Shown here piece after piece: positions 6,593-12,284 of a DNA stretch of 12,284 bases. Made by a program: the position numbers and the translations under genes. Source of the DNA: Candidatus Cloacimonadota bacterium (GTDB taxonomy: Bacteria > Cloacimonadota > Cloacimonadia > Cloacimonadales > Cloacimonadaceae); NCBI GenBank assembly GCA_023421135.1, contig JAEZUG010000011.1, positions 1 to 12,284 on the forward strand. Direction: 5' to 3'. How positions within the stretch are numbered: the first letter of the stretch is position 1; the number at the start of each line of letters is the position of its first letter. The notes beneath the pieces are model-generated. The model had not been told where the DNA came from. It saw only the letters and a list, made by a program, of their open reading frames with translations, and searched no databases.

Positions 6593-7156
6593 ATGAAAGA
6601 TTCACCTCAGTTGCTAGACGTGCATATCTATGGGGATGAAGTCCTGCGCAAGATTGCCGCGCCGGTCACCAGCTTTGATACCGAGCTGCAGGACTATTGT
6701 GCAGACCTGGCTTTCACGATGTATGAGCGTGATGGAGTTGGCCTGGCCTCTCCTCAGGTGGGGGTTTCCCGCCGGATCTTCGTCTTTGATCCTCACTACA
6801 GCAGGGAAAACGTTCCCCCCAATCCCATCTTTGTGATCAATCCAGTGATCGAAAGCTTCTCCGGGGAAGTAGCCGGAGATGAAGGCTGCATCAGCATCCC
6901 GGATATCTATGCCGAGGTAACCCGCCACAAAGATATCACCGTGAAATATCAGGATCTAGCAGGCGTGGAACACAGGGAAGAGCTTTCCGGCTTTGCCGCC
7001 ATCGTCTTTCAACACGAATATGACCATCTGGATGGTGTGCTGTTTACCGACCGGGTGAACAGCCTCACCAAGCTCAAGCTCACCCGCAAGCTCAAGCTCA
7101 TGGCCTCCACGGCTGTGAACGGCGTGAACCTGCGGGTCTTTGAGGATGAAGAATAG
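6593..7156 (+). CDS. def: Peptide deformylase
   Basis: Deformylase removes the formyl group from the first methionine of new proteins, using a metal ion. All three motifs are present in 187 residues: GVGLASPQVG (48-57, with Gln55), EGCISIPDI (97-105, with metal ligand Cys99) and QHEYDHLDG (140-148, with metal ligands His141 and His145 and catalytic Glu142). Ser at position 53 replaces the commoner Ala in GLAAPQ. The C-terminal tail has a doubled KLKL motif from a 14-bp direct repeat (7069-7082 and 7087-7100). It precedes fmt, the enzyme that adds the same formyl group, as in many bacteria. Confidence 0.98.
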   Translation: MKDSPQLLDVHIYGDEVLRKIAAPVTSFDTELQDYCADLAFTMYERDGVGLASPQVGVSRRIFVFDPHYSRENVPPNPIFVINPVIESFSGEVAGDEGCISIPDIYAEVTRHKDITVKYQDLAGVEHREELSGFAAIVFQHEYDHLDGVLFTDRVNSLTKLKLTRKLKLMASTAVNGVNLRVFEDEE

Positions 7157-7160
7157 AACT

Positions 7161-8135
7161 ATGCCGGAGCTCAGAATAGTCTTTATCGGCACTTCAGAAT
7201 ACGGGATTCCCAGCCTGAAGCTGCTGGCAGAGCATCCGGATTACAGACCCGTGCTGGTGATCAGCCAGCCCGACCGTCCCTTTGGCAGGAAGCTTCAGCT
7301 CAAAGCCTCTCCCCTCGCGGAGCTGGCAGAGAGCCTGGGCTTGGAAATCAGAAAGCCGGAGCGCGTCAGCGATCCTGCTTTTGTGCAAGAACTTGCCTCC
7401 TTTGAACCAGATCTCATCATCACCGCCTCCTATGGCGAGATTATCGGCAAAACCGCCCGCAATATGCCCCGCCTGGGCGCTATCAACCTCCATCCCTCCC
7501 TTCTCCCGCTCTACCGGGGAGCTTCCCCCATTCAGAGCGCACTGCAGGATGGCTGCACCCAGACCGGCATCAGTATCTTCCGTCTGGGTCCCAAGATGGA
7601 TGCCGGGCCGCTGCATCTGCAGGTGAGCCATGAGATCCTCCCGGAGGACAATTTCACCAGCCTGCATGCCCGTTTGGCTGAAGCGACCGCCCGCCTGTTG
7701 CCGGACTACCTGCTTGCCCTGCAAGAGGGTAGAATCATCGAAGCAGAGCAGGATGAAGCCCACGCCAGCTATTGCCATAAGATTGAAAAACAACAGCAGC
7801 TCCTGGATTGGAACAATCCCGCACCGGTGCTGCACAACCATATCCGCAGCATCTCCTACAGCCCGGGAGCCTTTCAATACTTCCGGGGTTCTGCCCTCAA
7901 GATCCTGGGTTCCAGAGTGCTGGACGCGGATTCCACCGGGGCTCCGGGAACTATCGCCCAAATCCTCAAAAATCAAGGCTTTACTGTGAATACAGGAGAT
8001 AAACAGCTCCTGATCACCGAGCTGCAAGCCTCCGGGAAAAAGCAGATGTCCTCCTGGGCATTTTGTCTGGGTTCCCGCCTCGAGGTGGGCGATAAACTCT
8101 TTATTGCCAGAGAAAACGGCAAATTGGAAGTGTAA
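7161..8135 (+). CDS. fmt: Methionyl-tRNA formyltransferase
   Basis: Fmt transfers a formyl group from 10-formyltetrahydrofolate to initiator Met-tRNA. The 324-residue protein begins MPELRIVFIGTSEYGIPSL, the typical N-terminus. The folate-binding and catalytic core is INLHPSLLPLYRGASPIQ (108-125), with Asn109 and His111, followed by PKMDAG with Asp147; these form the expected Asn/His/Asp triad. The C-terminal tRNA-binding domain starts after about residue 205, where CHKIEKQQQLLDW is followed by HIRSISYSPGAF. I chose the ATG at 7161, four bases after def, because it gives the family N-terminus. In-frame starts at 7146 (ATG) and 7140 (TTG) would overlap def and add 5 or 7 residues; GAGG at 7142-7145 would be somewhat distant from 7161. 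Confidence 0.96.
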   Translation: MPELRIVFIGTSEYGIPSLKLLAEHPDYRPVLVISQPDRPFGRKLQLKASPLAELAESLGLEIRKPERVSDPAFVQELASFEPDLIITASYGEIIGKTARNMPRLGAINLHPSLLPLYRGASPIQSALQDGCTQTGISIFRLGPKMDAGPLHLQVSHEILPEDNFTSLHARLAEATARLLPDYLLALQEGRIIEAEQDEAHASYCHKIEKQQQLLDWNNPAPVLHNHIRSISYSPGAFQYFRGSALKILGSRVLDADSTGAPGTIAQILKNQGFTVNTGDKQLLITELQASGKKQMSSWAFCLGSRLEVGDKLFIARENGKLEV

Positions 8136-8137
8136 TT

Positions 8138-8887
8138 ATGAAAGAATATTATTTTGCAGTAATCAAATTCCCCGTCTTCGTCTCCCTGAGCCTGATCATC
8201 CTGATCGGACTCTTTATGGGGCTAGCGCTCGGAACCATGGGCCGCACCGGACTTTCCACCTCCGAATCCATCTTCTACGGAACTTTCTTTGCTATTCTGA
8301 TCGTGATGGTGCTGAGCTGGTTTTTGATCCTCTTTTCCACTCATCACATCATCCGGCCAACGGGGCTCAAAACCTTCAGCCAATGGATGCTCTGCACAGT
8401 GTTTTACTACCTCGCCAAAGGCTTTGCCTACCTCACGTTTCAAAAGCGGGACGGCCTGCAGGAATCATTTTTAAGCTTCAACAACGAAGTAGTGATCAGC
8501 AACTTCACTCGCATCGAGAATCCCCGCCTTCTGGTGCTCCTGCCTCACTGCCTGCAAAGCTCCGAATGTAAAATCCGCATCACCAACGATATCAACGATT
8601 GTGCGGATTGCGGACGCTGCAACGTCTCCGAGATCAAACAGAGCCTGGCTCCCTACAATGTGAAGCTGGCAGTTGCCACCGGAGGTTCACTGGCGCGCAA
8701 GCTGATAGTGGACAACCGTCCGGACATCATCATCGCCGTAGCCTGTCACCGCGATCTCACCGAAGGCGTGCGCGATAGCTGGAGATTCCCCGTCTATGCC
8801 ATCCTGAACGAGCGTCCCAACGGCCCCTGCTTTGAGACCACCGTCAATATCAAAGCCATCGAATTTGCCATCAAAAAGTTTCTCTAG
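8138..8887 (+). CDS. DUF116 family membrane protein
   Basis: The function is unknown. The 249-residue protein has two N-terminal membrane segments (about 10-32 and 46-67) and a cytoplasmic C-terminal domain matching DUF116. Recognisable family features are LLVLLPHCLQ (131-140), CADCGRC (155-161), AVATGG (178-183), VACHRDL (201-207) and GPCFETTV (229-236). The seven cysteines C138, C144, C155, C158, C161, C203 and C231 in conserved positions could bind a metal or iron-sulfur cluster; this is inference. Genes of this family often lie next to fmt in Firmicutes, so its place two bases after fmt is a conserved context and hints at a link with translation initiation or protein maturation. Confidence 0.9.
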   Translation: MKEYYFAVIKFPVFVSLSLIILIGLFMGLALGTMGRTGLSTSESIFYGTFFAILIVMVLSWFLILFSTHHIIRPTGLKTFSQWMLCTVFYYLAKGFAYLTFQKRDGLQESFLSFNNEVVISNFTRIENPRLLVLLPHCLQSSECKIRITNDINDCADCGRCNVSEIKQSLAPYNVKLAVATGGSLARKLIVDNRPDIIIAVACHRDLTEGVRDSWRFPVYAILNERPNGPCFETTVNIKAIEFAIKKFL

Positions 8888-8899
8888 AGGTTCTCTATC

Positions 8900-9712
8900 A
8901 TGAATAAATCCGCCATCCTACCGCTGGTGCTGGTGATTCTATTGCTCAATGCCGGCATCACTCTTGTCCTGATCAATCACTTTAGTGGCAGCCCCTCCGG
9001 GAAGGTTATCCCCAGCCGTCAATCCCTCTCCATGCACGATACCAATATCACCCGCGTGGTGGAAGAAGTGGAGCCCTCCGTGGTCAATATCATCGTCACC
9101 CAGACTCAGATAGTGCGTTCCGGCCTGCCCTTTGGTGGTCTCTTCTTTGATTTCTTCGATATCCCCACCCGCCGTCAGGTCCAAGGCTTTGGTTCCGGGA
9201 TCATCTATGACGCCAAAAACGGCTTTGTGATCACCAATTCCCACGTGGTTAAAGGTGCAGAAGAGATCAAGGTGGTGCTGCCGGATCGCCGGGAACTCAC
9301 CGCTCAGCTCGTGAAACTGGATGATACTCACGATATCGCCCTGCTCAAAGTGCCTGCCAACAACCTTCCGGAAGCCCGCCTGGGAGATTCTTCCCAGCTC
9401 AAGACCGGAGAGTGGGTGATCGCCTTTGGCAATCCATACGCCTACATGATGAACGACTATAAGCCCAGCATTTCCGTGGGCGTGGTCTCTGCTTTGAACC
9501 GCAACTTCTCCATGCGTGAAGATAACCGCAGCTACCGCAATATGATCCAGACCGATGCCGCCATCAATCCCGGCAATTCCGGCGGACCTCTGGTGGATAC
9601 GGCAGGAAATGTCATCGGCATCAACACCTTTATCTTCTCTGAAAACGGCGGAAACGTCGGCATCGGCTTTGCCCTGCCCATCAACACCGTCAAAGAATTC
9701 CTGGGGATTTGA
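8900..9712 (+). CDS. HtrA/DegP-like serine protease without a PDZ domain
   Basis: This is a trypsin-like S1C-family protease, anchored in the inner membrane and facing the periplasm. It has 270 residues. One N-terminal membrane segment (about 6-26) is followed by a linker and the protease domain. The catalytic triad is clear: His115 in ITNSHVV, Asp145 in THDIALLKV and Ser227 in NPGNSGGPL. VQGFGSGIIYD (94-104) and GFALPINTVKEFL near the end are family hallmarks. Most HtrA proteins continue into one or two PDZ domains after this point; here the stop follows directly. The downstream DNA in other frames encodes a clean signal peptide instead of PDZ sequence, so a recent frameshift is unlikely. 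Its stop codon overlaps the next start by one base. It probably degrades misfolded envelope proteins. Confidence 0.93.
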   Translation: MNKSAILPLVLVILLLNAGITLVLINHFSGSPSGKVIPSRQSLSMHDTNITRVVEEVEPSVVNIIVTQTQIVRSGLPFGGLFFDFFDIPTRRQVQGFGSGIIYDAKNGFVITNSHVVKGAEEIKVVLPDRRELTAQLVKLDDTHDIALLKVPANNLPEARLGDSSQLKTGEWVIAFGNPYAYMMNDYKPSISVGVVSALNRNFSMREDNRSYRNMIQTDAAINPGNSGGPLVDTAGNVIGINTFIFSENGGNVGIGFALPINTVKEFLGI

Positions 9713-11439
9713 TGCGTAATCCCTTGAAGCTCTGTCTGTTCCTGCTGCTTCTCAGTCTCTCTGCGCTGTGGGCGCAATCGCCTTACAATGCCCCGGGAGA
9801 TACCATCACGGTTATTCAGCAGCCGCTGCTCAATATCCCCGCCATCCAGATCCCCGGAGAAACCCTGCAGATCACCTGCCTGGCGCCTCCAGGCACCAGT
9901 GGCTGGCAAGCGGAACTGCTTCACGGACGCAAGGTTATCCCCCTGCAGATCAGTTCGATTCAGGAGCTGCAAAGCCCCTACCGCTGGCTGCTTTCTGCCA
10001 CGATTCCCTCCGTGCAGGTCTTTGAACTCTACGATCTGAGAGTGCGGGCTTCTGGCGGGCTGGACGACACTGCTCAGAGTGCTGTGCAGGTGGTTCCCAC
10101 CCGTAAAAGCAGCTACTACTTTGTTCATATCACAGATTCTCACATGCCCGGACGCACCTTCTACCCGGACTACGGATATCAGACGGATTCCACTTCCGTG
10201 GTCGATTTCCGCGCTGTGGTGCAAGATATCAATCTGATCCGGCCGGAATTTGTGCTCTTCACCGGAGACGTCATCAATGAAGGCGAGCTGGAAGGCTTTG
10301 CCGGGATGTATTCCTATGGCTGGGCACAGAGAGCCATGGCAGAACTGGAAGTGCCCGTGTATCTTACGGCCGGGAACCACGATATTGGCGGCTGGAACGA
10401 CACCCCGCCTCCCTCGGGATACTCCAGAAGGAACTGGTGGAAATACTTCGGCTGGTCCTGGCTGGATAATGCCGATTCCAATTGGCACACGCATACTCAG
10501 AACTACAGCTTTACCTATGGACCCCTGCACTTCATTGGCTTGGAAGCCTATGACAACTACGATAACTTCCGAGCCTACATATATGGCGGACAAAGCTTTA
10601 TCTATAGCCAGCTCAATTGGCTGAATCAAGAGCTCAGCCTGCATCCGGATAAGACCAAAGTGCTCTTTCATCACTATGATTTCTCGGAACAACTGGATCT
10701 GAACAACCTGGGCGTGAGCATGGCGCTTTGGGGGCATATCCACTCCAATAACGGCTCCACCTCTGCGTTTCCCTACAATTTGGCCACTCGCAGCGTTTGT
10801 GATGGCAACCGGGCCTACCGTCTAATCCGCGTCAATGGCAGTGTTGTAACGCCCACTACCACTATATATGCCAATAGTTTAAGCGGCGTGGATAACCTCA
10901 CAGTGAGCTACTCTGCACCCAATAACGGCAGCCAGACCAGCCTCAGCGCCACGGTCAGCAGCAGCCAGAACCAGGCTTTTGAGCATGCTATGCTGAAGTT
11001 TATAATGCCTTTTGGTAATAATACTTACTCAGTTAGTGGGGGAGAGCTGGAACAGGTGGACCGCAGCGGCGACTACAGCGTTTGCTACGTACGCTTCAAT
11101 CTGCCAGCCTATGCCACCCGCACTATCAGCATCAGCATCAGCGGTGTGGAAACTGAGGATCCTACCCAGACACCGGACTTACCGCTGGTCTCAGCGCTCT
11201 ATCCCAACCCCTTTGCTGGAAGCCTCAATTTGCGGCTTTCTGAAGGGCTCTCCAGTCCTACCCGGGTGGAAGTGTATAATCAACGCGGTGCTCTGCTACA
11301 GAGCTTTTTGGTGCCTTCCGGGCAATCTCTGACCTGGGATGGAAAAACAAGCTCCGGTGCCGAACTGGCTCCCGGGATCTATTTTATCCGTGCCGCAAGT
11401 GGAGAGCGCAGCCAGGTGCTGAAGGCAGTGCGGCTTTAG
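9712..11439 (+). CDS. Secreted calcineurin-like phosphoesterase with C-terminal sorting domain
   Basis: This is a predicted secreted metal-dependent phosphoesterase; the substrate cannot be told. It has 575 residues. The signal peptide (1-21) ends at ALWA. An N-terminal beta domain (about 28-128) precedes the phosphoesterase core with all metal-binding motifs: DSH (142-144), GDV (185-187), GNHD (221-224), HH (320-321) and GHIH (341-344). A beta-rich region follows (about 380-480). The C-terminus, YPNPF (497-501) through WDGKTSSGAELAPGIYFIR (542-560) to the end, matches the Por/type IX type-A sorting domain, which overlaps FlgD-like Ig domains in sequence. Surface delivery by type IX secretion is therefore inferred, though no secretion genes lie here. 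The ATG at 9712 shares its A with the upstream TGA. A TTG one codon earlier is possible but less likely. Confidence 0.9.
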   Translation: MRNPLKLCLFLLLLSLSALWAQSPYNAPGDTITVIQQPLLNIPAIQIPGETLQITCLAPPGTSGWQAELLHGRKVIPLQISSIQELQSPYRWLLSATIPSVQVFELYDLRVRASGGLDDTAQSAVQVVPTRKSSYYFVHITDSHMPGRTFYPDYGYQTDSTSVVDFRAVVQDINLIRPEFVLFTGDVINEGELEGFAGMYSYGWAQRAMAELEVPVYLTAGNHDIGGWNDTPPPSGYSRRNWWKYFGWSWLDNADSNWHTHTQNYSFTYGPLHFIGLEAYDNYDNFRAYIYGGQSFIYSQLNWLNQELSLHPDKTKVLFHHYDFSEQLDLNNLGVSMALWGHIHSNNGSTSAFPYNLATRSVCDGNRAYRLIRVNGSVVTPTTTIYANSLSGVDNLTVSYSAPNNGSQTSLSATVSSSQNQAFEHAMLKFIMPFGNNTYSVSGGELEQVDRSGDYSVCYVRFNLPAYATRTISISISGVETEDPTQTPDLPLVSALYPNPFAGSLNLRLSEGLSSPTRVEVYNQRGALLQSFLVPSGQSLTWDGKTSSGAELAPGIYFIRAASGERSQVLKAVRL

Positions 11440-11471
11440 AGTGACCAGTGCTGCGCTGCTGCGCTTTGTAG

Positions 11472-11496
11472 AGGCGGTTACCGAACCGCCTTTCTT
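11472..11496 (+). terminator. Rho-independent terminator of the operon
   Basis: The 8-bp perfect stem AGGCGGTT / AACCGCCT (11472-11479 and 11484-11491) closes on the loop ACCG and is followed by TTCTT. It lies 32 bp after the phosphoesterase stop codon, the expected place for the end of the ten-gene transcript. Confidence 0.75.
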
Positions 11497-11520
11497 AAGT
11501 GGTGAAGTGATGAAGTGGTG
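11497..11520. repeat. Tandem 8-mer, three units
   Basis: The units are AAGTGGTG, AAGTGATG and AAGTGGTG with no spacer. The array ends one base before the GCTGCGCTGCTGCGC module, much as the 7-mer array at 381-415 abuts the same module near dnaA. Confidence 0.85.
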
Positions 11521-11521
11521 C

Positions 11522-11585
11522 GCTGCGCTGCTGCGCGTCGTGGACAAGCTTCCGATAGAACACTGATGACGCAGATGATTATGAT
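11522..11585 (+). repeat. Modular repeat block, plus-strand copy
   Basis: GCTGCGCTGCTGCGC (11522-11536) is followed by ACAAGCTTCCGATAGAAC (11545-11562) and then GATGACGCAGATGATTATG. The 15-base GC module also occurs exactly at 11450-11464. The whole order matches the minus-strand block at about 322-381 with a few substitutions and small gaps. This makes an inverted pair of repeat blocks around the dnaA-to-phosphoesterase gene cluster. Confidence 0.7.
11555..11585 (+). repeat. 31-bp direct repeat, copy 1 of 3
   Basis: It begins ATAGAACACTGATGACGCAG and ends TTATGAT. It is identical to 11753-11783 and differs at three positions from 11891-11921. The first copy runs straight into a 22-bp word (11584-11605) that is repeated exactly at 11976-11997. 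Confidence 0.85.
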
Positions 11586-11601
11586 AGAACTCAAGATGAC
11601 T

Positions 11602-11619
11602 GGATCAACAGGATCAACA
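11602..11619. repeat. Tandem 9-mer, two units
   Basis: GGATCAACA occurs twice in a row, followed by a third partial unit beginning GGAT. It is part of the 9-base periodic text of this region. Confidence 0.75.
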
Positions 11620-11670
11620 GGATTTTCTCCCACGACTGGACACAAATGAAAGATCACAAATGAGCTCAAA

Positions 11671-11706
11671 TCTGTTCAATCTGTTTAATCCGTGTAATCC
11701 GTAATG
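11671..11706. repeat. Degenerate tandem 9-mer, four units
   Basis: Units start at 11671, 11680, 11689 and 11698, each beginning TCTG or TCCG. The first three end in AA; the second is TCTGTTTAA. The same kind of words appear on the minus strand at about 307-342. Confidence 0.7.
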
Positions 11707-11717
11707 AATACAATCCT

Positions 11718-11759
11718 TCCAATCCTCTAATCCTTAAGTCCTCGTGAAAAGAATAGAAC
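11718..11759 (+). repeat. 42-bp direct repeat, copy 1
   Basis: It is made of 8-base words ending in TCCT, then GTGAAA and GAATAGAAC. It matches 11941-11982 at 37 of 42 positions by hand count, with no gaps. Confidence 0.85.
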
Positions 11760-11783
11760 ACTGATGACGCAGATGATTATGAT
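11753..11783 (+). repeat. 31-bp direct repeat, copy 2 of 3
   Basis: It is identical to 11555-11585 and overlaps the last seven bases of the first 42-bp repeat, so the two repeat types are joined end to end. Confidence 0.85.
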
Positions 11784-11805
11784 TAGAAGGATAAACAGAA
11801 CTTGG

Positions 11806-11829
11806 TCTGCCAATCTCCGAATTGGCAGA
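11806..11829. repeat. 9-bp perfect hairpin
   Basis: TCTGCCAAT (11806-11814) pairs with ATTGGCAGA (11821-11829) around the loop CTCCGA. There is no T-run, so a terminator is unlikely. It is followed by AAGCTACCGATAGAAC (11829-11844), another copy of the module found near dnaA at about 341-357 on the minus strand. Confidence 0.7.
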
Positions 11830-11851
11830 AGCTACCGATAGAACTCTGACA

Positions 11852-11887
11852 ACCTGATCTACCTGATTTACCTGATTTACCTGATCA
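11852..11887. repeat. Tandem 9-mer, four units
   Basis: There are four contiguous units beginning ACCTGAT. Units two and three are both ACCTGATTT; units one and four end in CT and CA. This is the cleanest example of the 9-base period in the window. Confidence 0.9.
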
Positions 11888-11890
11888 ATA

Positions 11891-11921
11891 ATAGAACGCA
11901 GATGACGCGGATGATTATGAT
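11891..11921 (+). repeat. 31-bp direct repeat, copy 3 of 3
   Basis: It has three substitutions relative to copies 1 and 2. Its first 18 bases, ATAGAACGCAGATGACGC, exactly match the minus-strand copy near dnaA (about 329-346), which makes it the closest relative of the upstream block. Confidence 0.8.
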
Positions 11922-11940
11922 TCACGCAGATATATCTCCT

Positions 11941-11982
11941 TCTAATCCTCTAATCCTGAAATCCTTGTGAAAGGAATAGAAC
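11941..11982 (+). repeat. 42-bp direct repeat, copy 2
   Basis: It has five substitutions relative to 11718-11759. It continues into the 22-bp word ATAGAACTCAAGATGACTGG plus AT (11976-11997), which is identical to 11584-11605. Confidence 0.85.
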
Positions 11983-12017
11983 TCAAGATGACTGGATAGA
12001 CTGCTATCGTCCCCTGT

Positions 12018-12043
12018 AGGGGCAGACCTGTGTGTCTGCCCCT
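12018..12043. repeat. 10-bp perfect hairpin at the palindrome edge
   Basis: AGGGGCAGAC (12018-12027) pairs with GTCTGCCCCT (12034-12043) around CTGTGT. It straddles the left limit of the large palindrome and competes with its outermost pairs. A smaller hairpin, CCCCT/AGGGG (12011-12022), overlaps it. Confidence 0.7.
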
Positions 12044-12284
12044 ATAAGCCCTGAAGGGGCGCTTATCTGATAGCGATGGGCGGCAGCCCATCGATCTGGG
12101 CAGCTTACGTTCATCAATAAAACAAATATCCCTCACCCCCCTGTCATGAAAACCGAGGTTTTCATGACAGGGGGGTGAGGGATATTTTTTAGTTTGATAT
12201 GCGTAATCTGACCAGGTCGATGGGCTGCCGCCCATCGCTATCAGATAAGCGCCCCTTCAGGGCTTATAGGGGCAGACACACAGG
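12027..12284. repeat. 258-bp near-perfect palindrome
   Basis: The sequence reads almost the same on both strands about a centre at 12155/12156. The outer arms (12027-12094 and 12217-12284) are 68 bp with no mismatch. The inner arms (12124-12154 and 12157-12187) are 31 bp with no mismatch. The 29 bp between them match at 20 positions. In all, about 119 of 129 positions pair, with no gap. Each outer arm also holds its own hairpin, such as CGATGGGC/GCCCATCG (12074-12081 and 12086-12093). It has no open reading frame of note. It could be a MITE-like element, a paired REP-type repeat or an assembly artefact. The window ends inside or exactly at its right limit, so its true length is unknown. Confidence 0.85.

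Larger units (their letters stand above)
11440..12284. other. Repeat-rich non-coding region after the operon
   Basis: No believable gene lies in these 845 bases. Short open frames on the minus strand here (about 11478-12235) are translations of repeat DNA. Apart from the terminator, the region is almost entirely short tandem words, direct repeats, hairpins and the large palindrome, which are described separately. Confidence 0.8.

Noticed and set aside
8900..9760. Frameshifted HtrA with a lost PDZ domain
   Set aside because: The next frame begins with a proper signal peptide and a complete unrelated protein; no PDZ-like sequence follows.
9532..10743. Long open frame (about 400 codons) on the minus strand across the protease-phosphoesterase junction
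   Set aside because: It is antisense to two genes with complete catalytic motifs and has no recognisable domain.
11497..11982. CRISPR array
   Set aside because: Repeats are 7-9 bases or irregularly placed 31- and 42-mers, without regular unique spacers or cas genes.
11942..12235. Minus-strand 97-codon frame across the palindrome
   Set aside because: It runs through an inverted repeat, so its sequence is dictated by the palindrome; there is no family match.

Overview
This 12.3 kb window looks like the replication-origin neighbourhood of a Gram-negative-type bacterium. The coding DNA has moderate GC. The likely group is FCB, and Cloacimonadota is my best guess. That guess rests on three inferences: outer-membrane-type lipoproteins and SurA-like chaperones, a secreted protein ending in a Por/type IX-like sorting domain, and intergenic DNA full of degenerate short-word repeats. 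No taxonomic marker was available to test it.

Layout. Positions 1-808 are non-coding: a 20-bp dRS3-like hairpin, a modular repeat block read on the minus strand, and a DnaA-box cluster close to dnaA. dnaA occupies 809-2143. The gap from 2144 to 2408 has the parts of a chromosomal origin: several DnaA boxes, a DnaA-trio-like run and an AT-rich unwinding region. DnaA boxes therefore lie on both sides of dnaA, a bipartite layout, and dnaN does not follow dnaA.

Ten genes then run on the plus strand from 2409 to 11439, with gaps of 21 bp or less and one 1-bp overlap. They probably form one operon. In order they are: a two-domain DNRLRE-like lipoprotein, a parvulin-type lipoprotein, a SurA-like double-parvulin chaperone, PgpA (TTG start), YajC, peptide deformylase, methionyl-tRNA formyltransferase, a DUF116 membrane protein, a PDZ-less HtrA-type serine protease and a secreted calcineurin-like phosphoesterase. 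The common theme is making and exporting envelope proteins. Def and Fmt handle the N-formyl group, YajC belongs to the Sec machinery, the parvulins and HtrA-like protease serve periplasmic folding and quality control, and PgpA makes phosphatidylglycerol. A rho-independent terminator at about 11472 closes the operon.

From 11497 to the end is non-coding repeat DNA. It holds tandem 8- and 9-mers, a modular repeat that mirrors the one upstream of dnaA in inverted orientation, 31-bp and 42-bp direct repeats, and a 258-bp near-perfect palindrome that runs into the window edge. I saw no tRNA, rRNA, CRISPR array, transposase or riboswitch.
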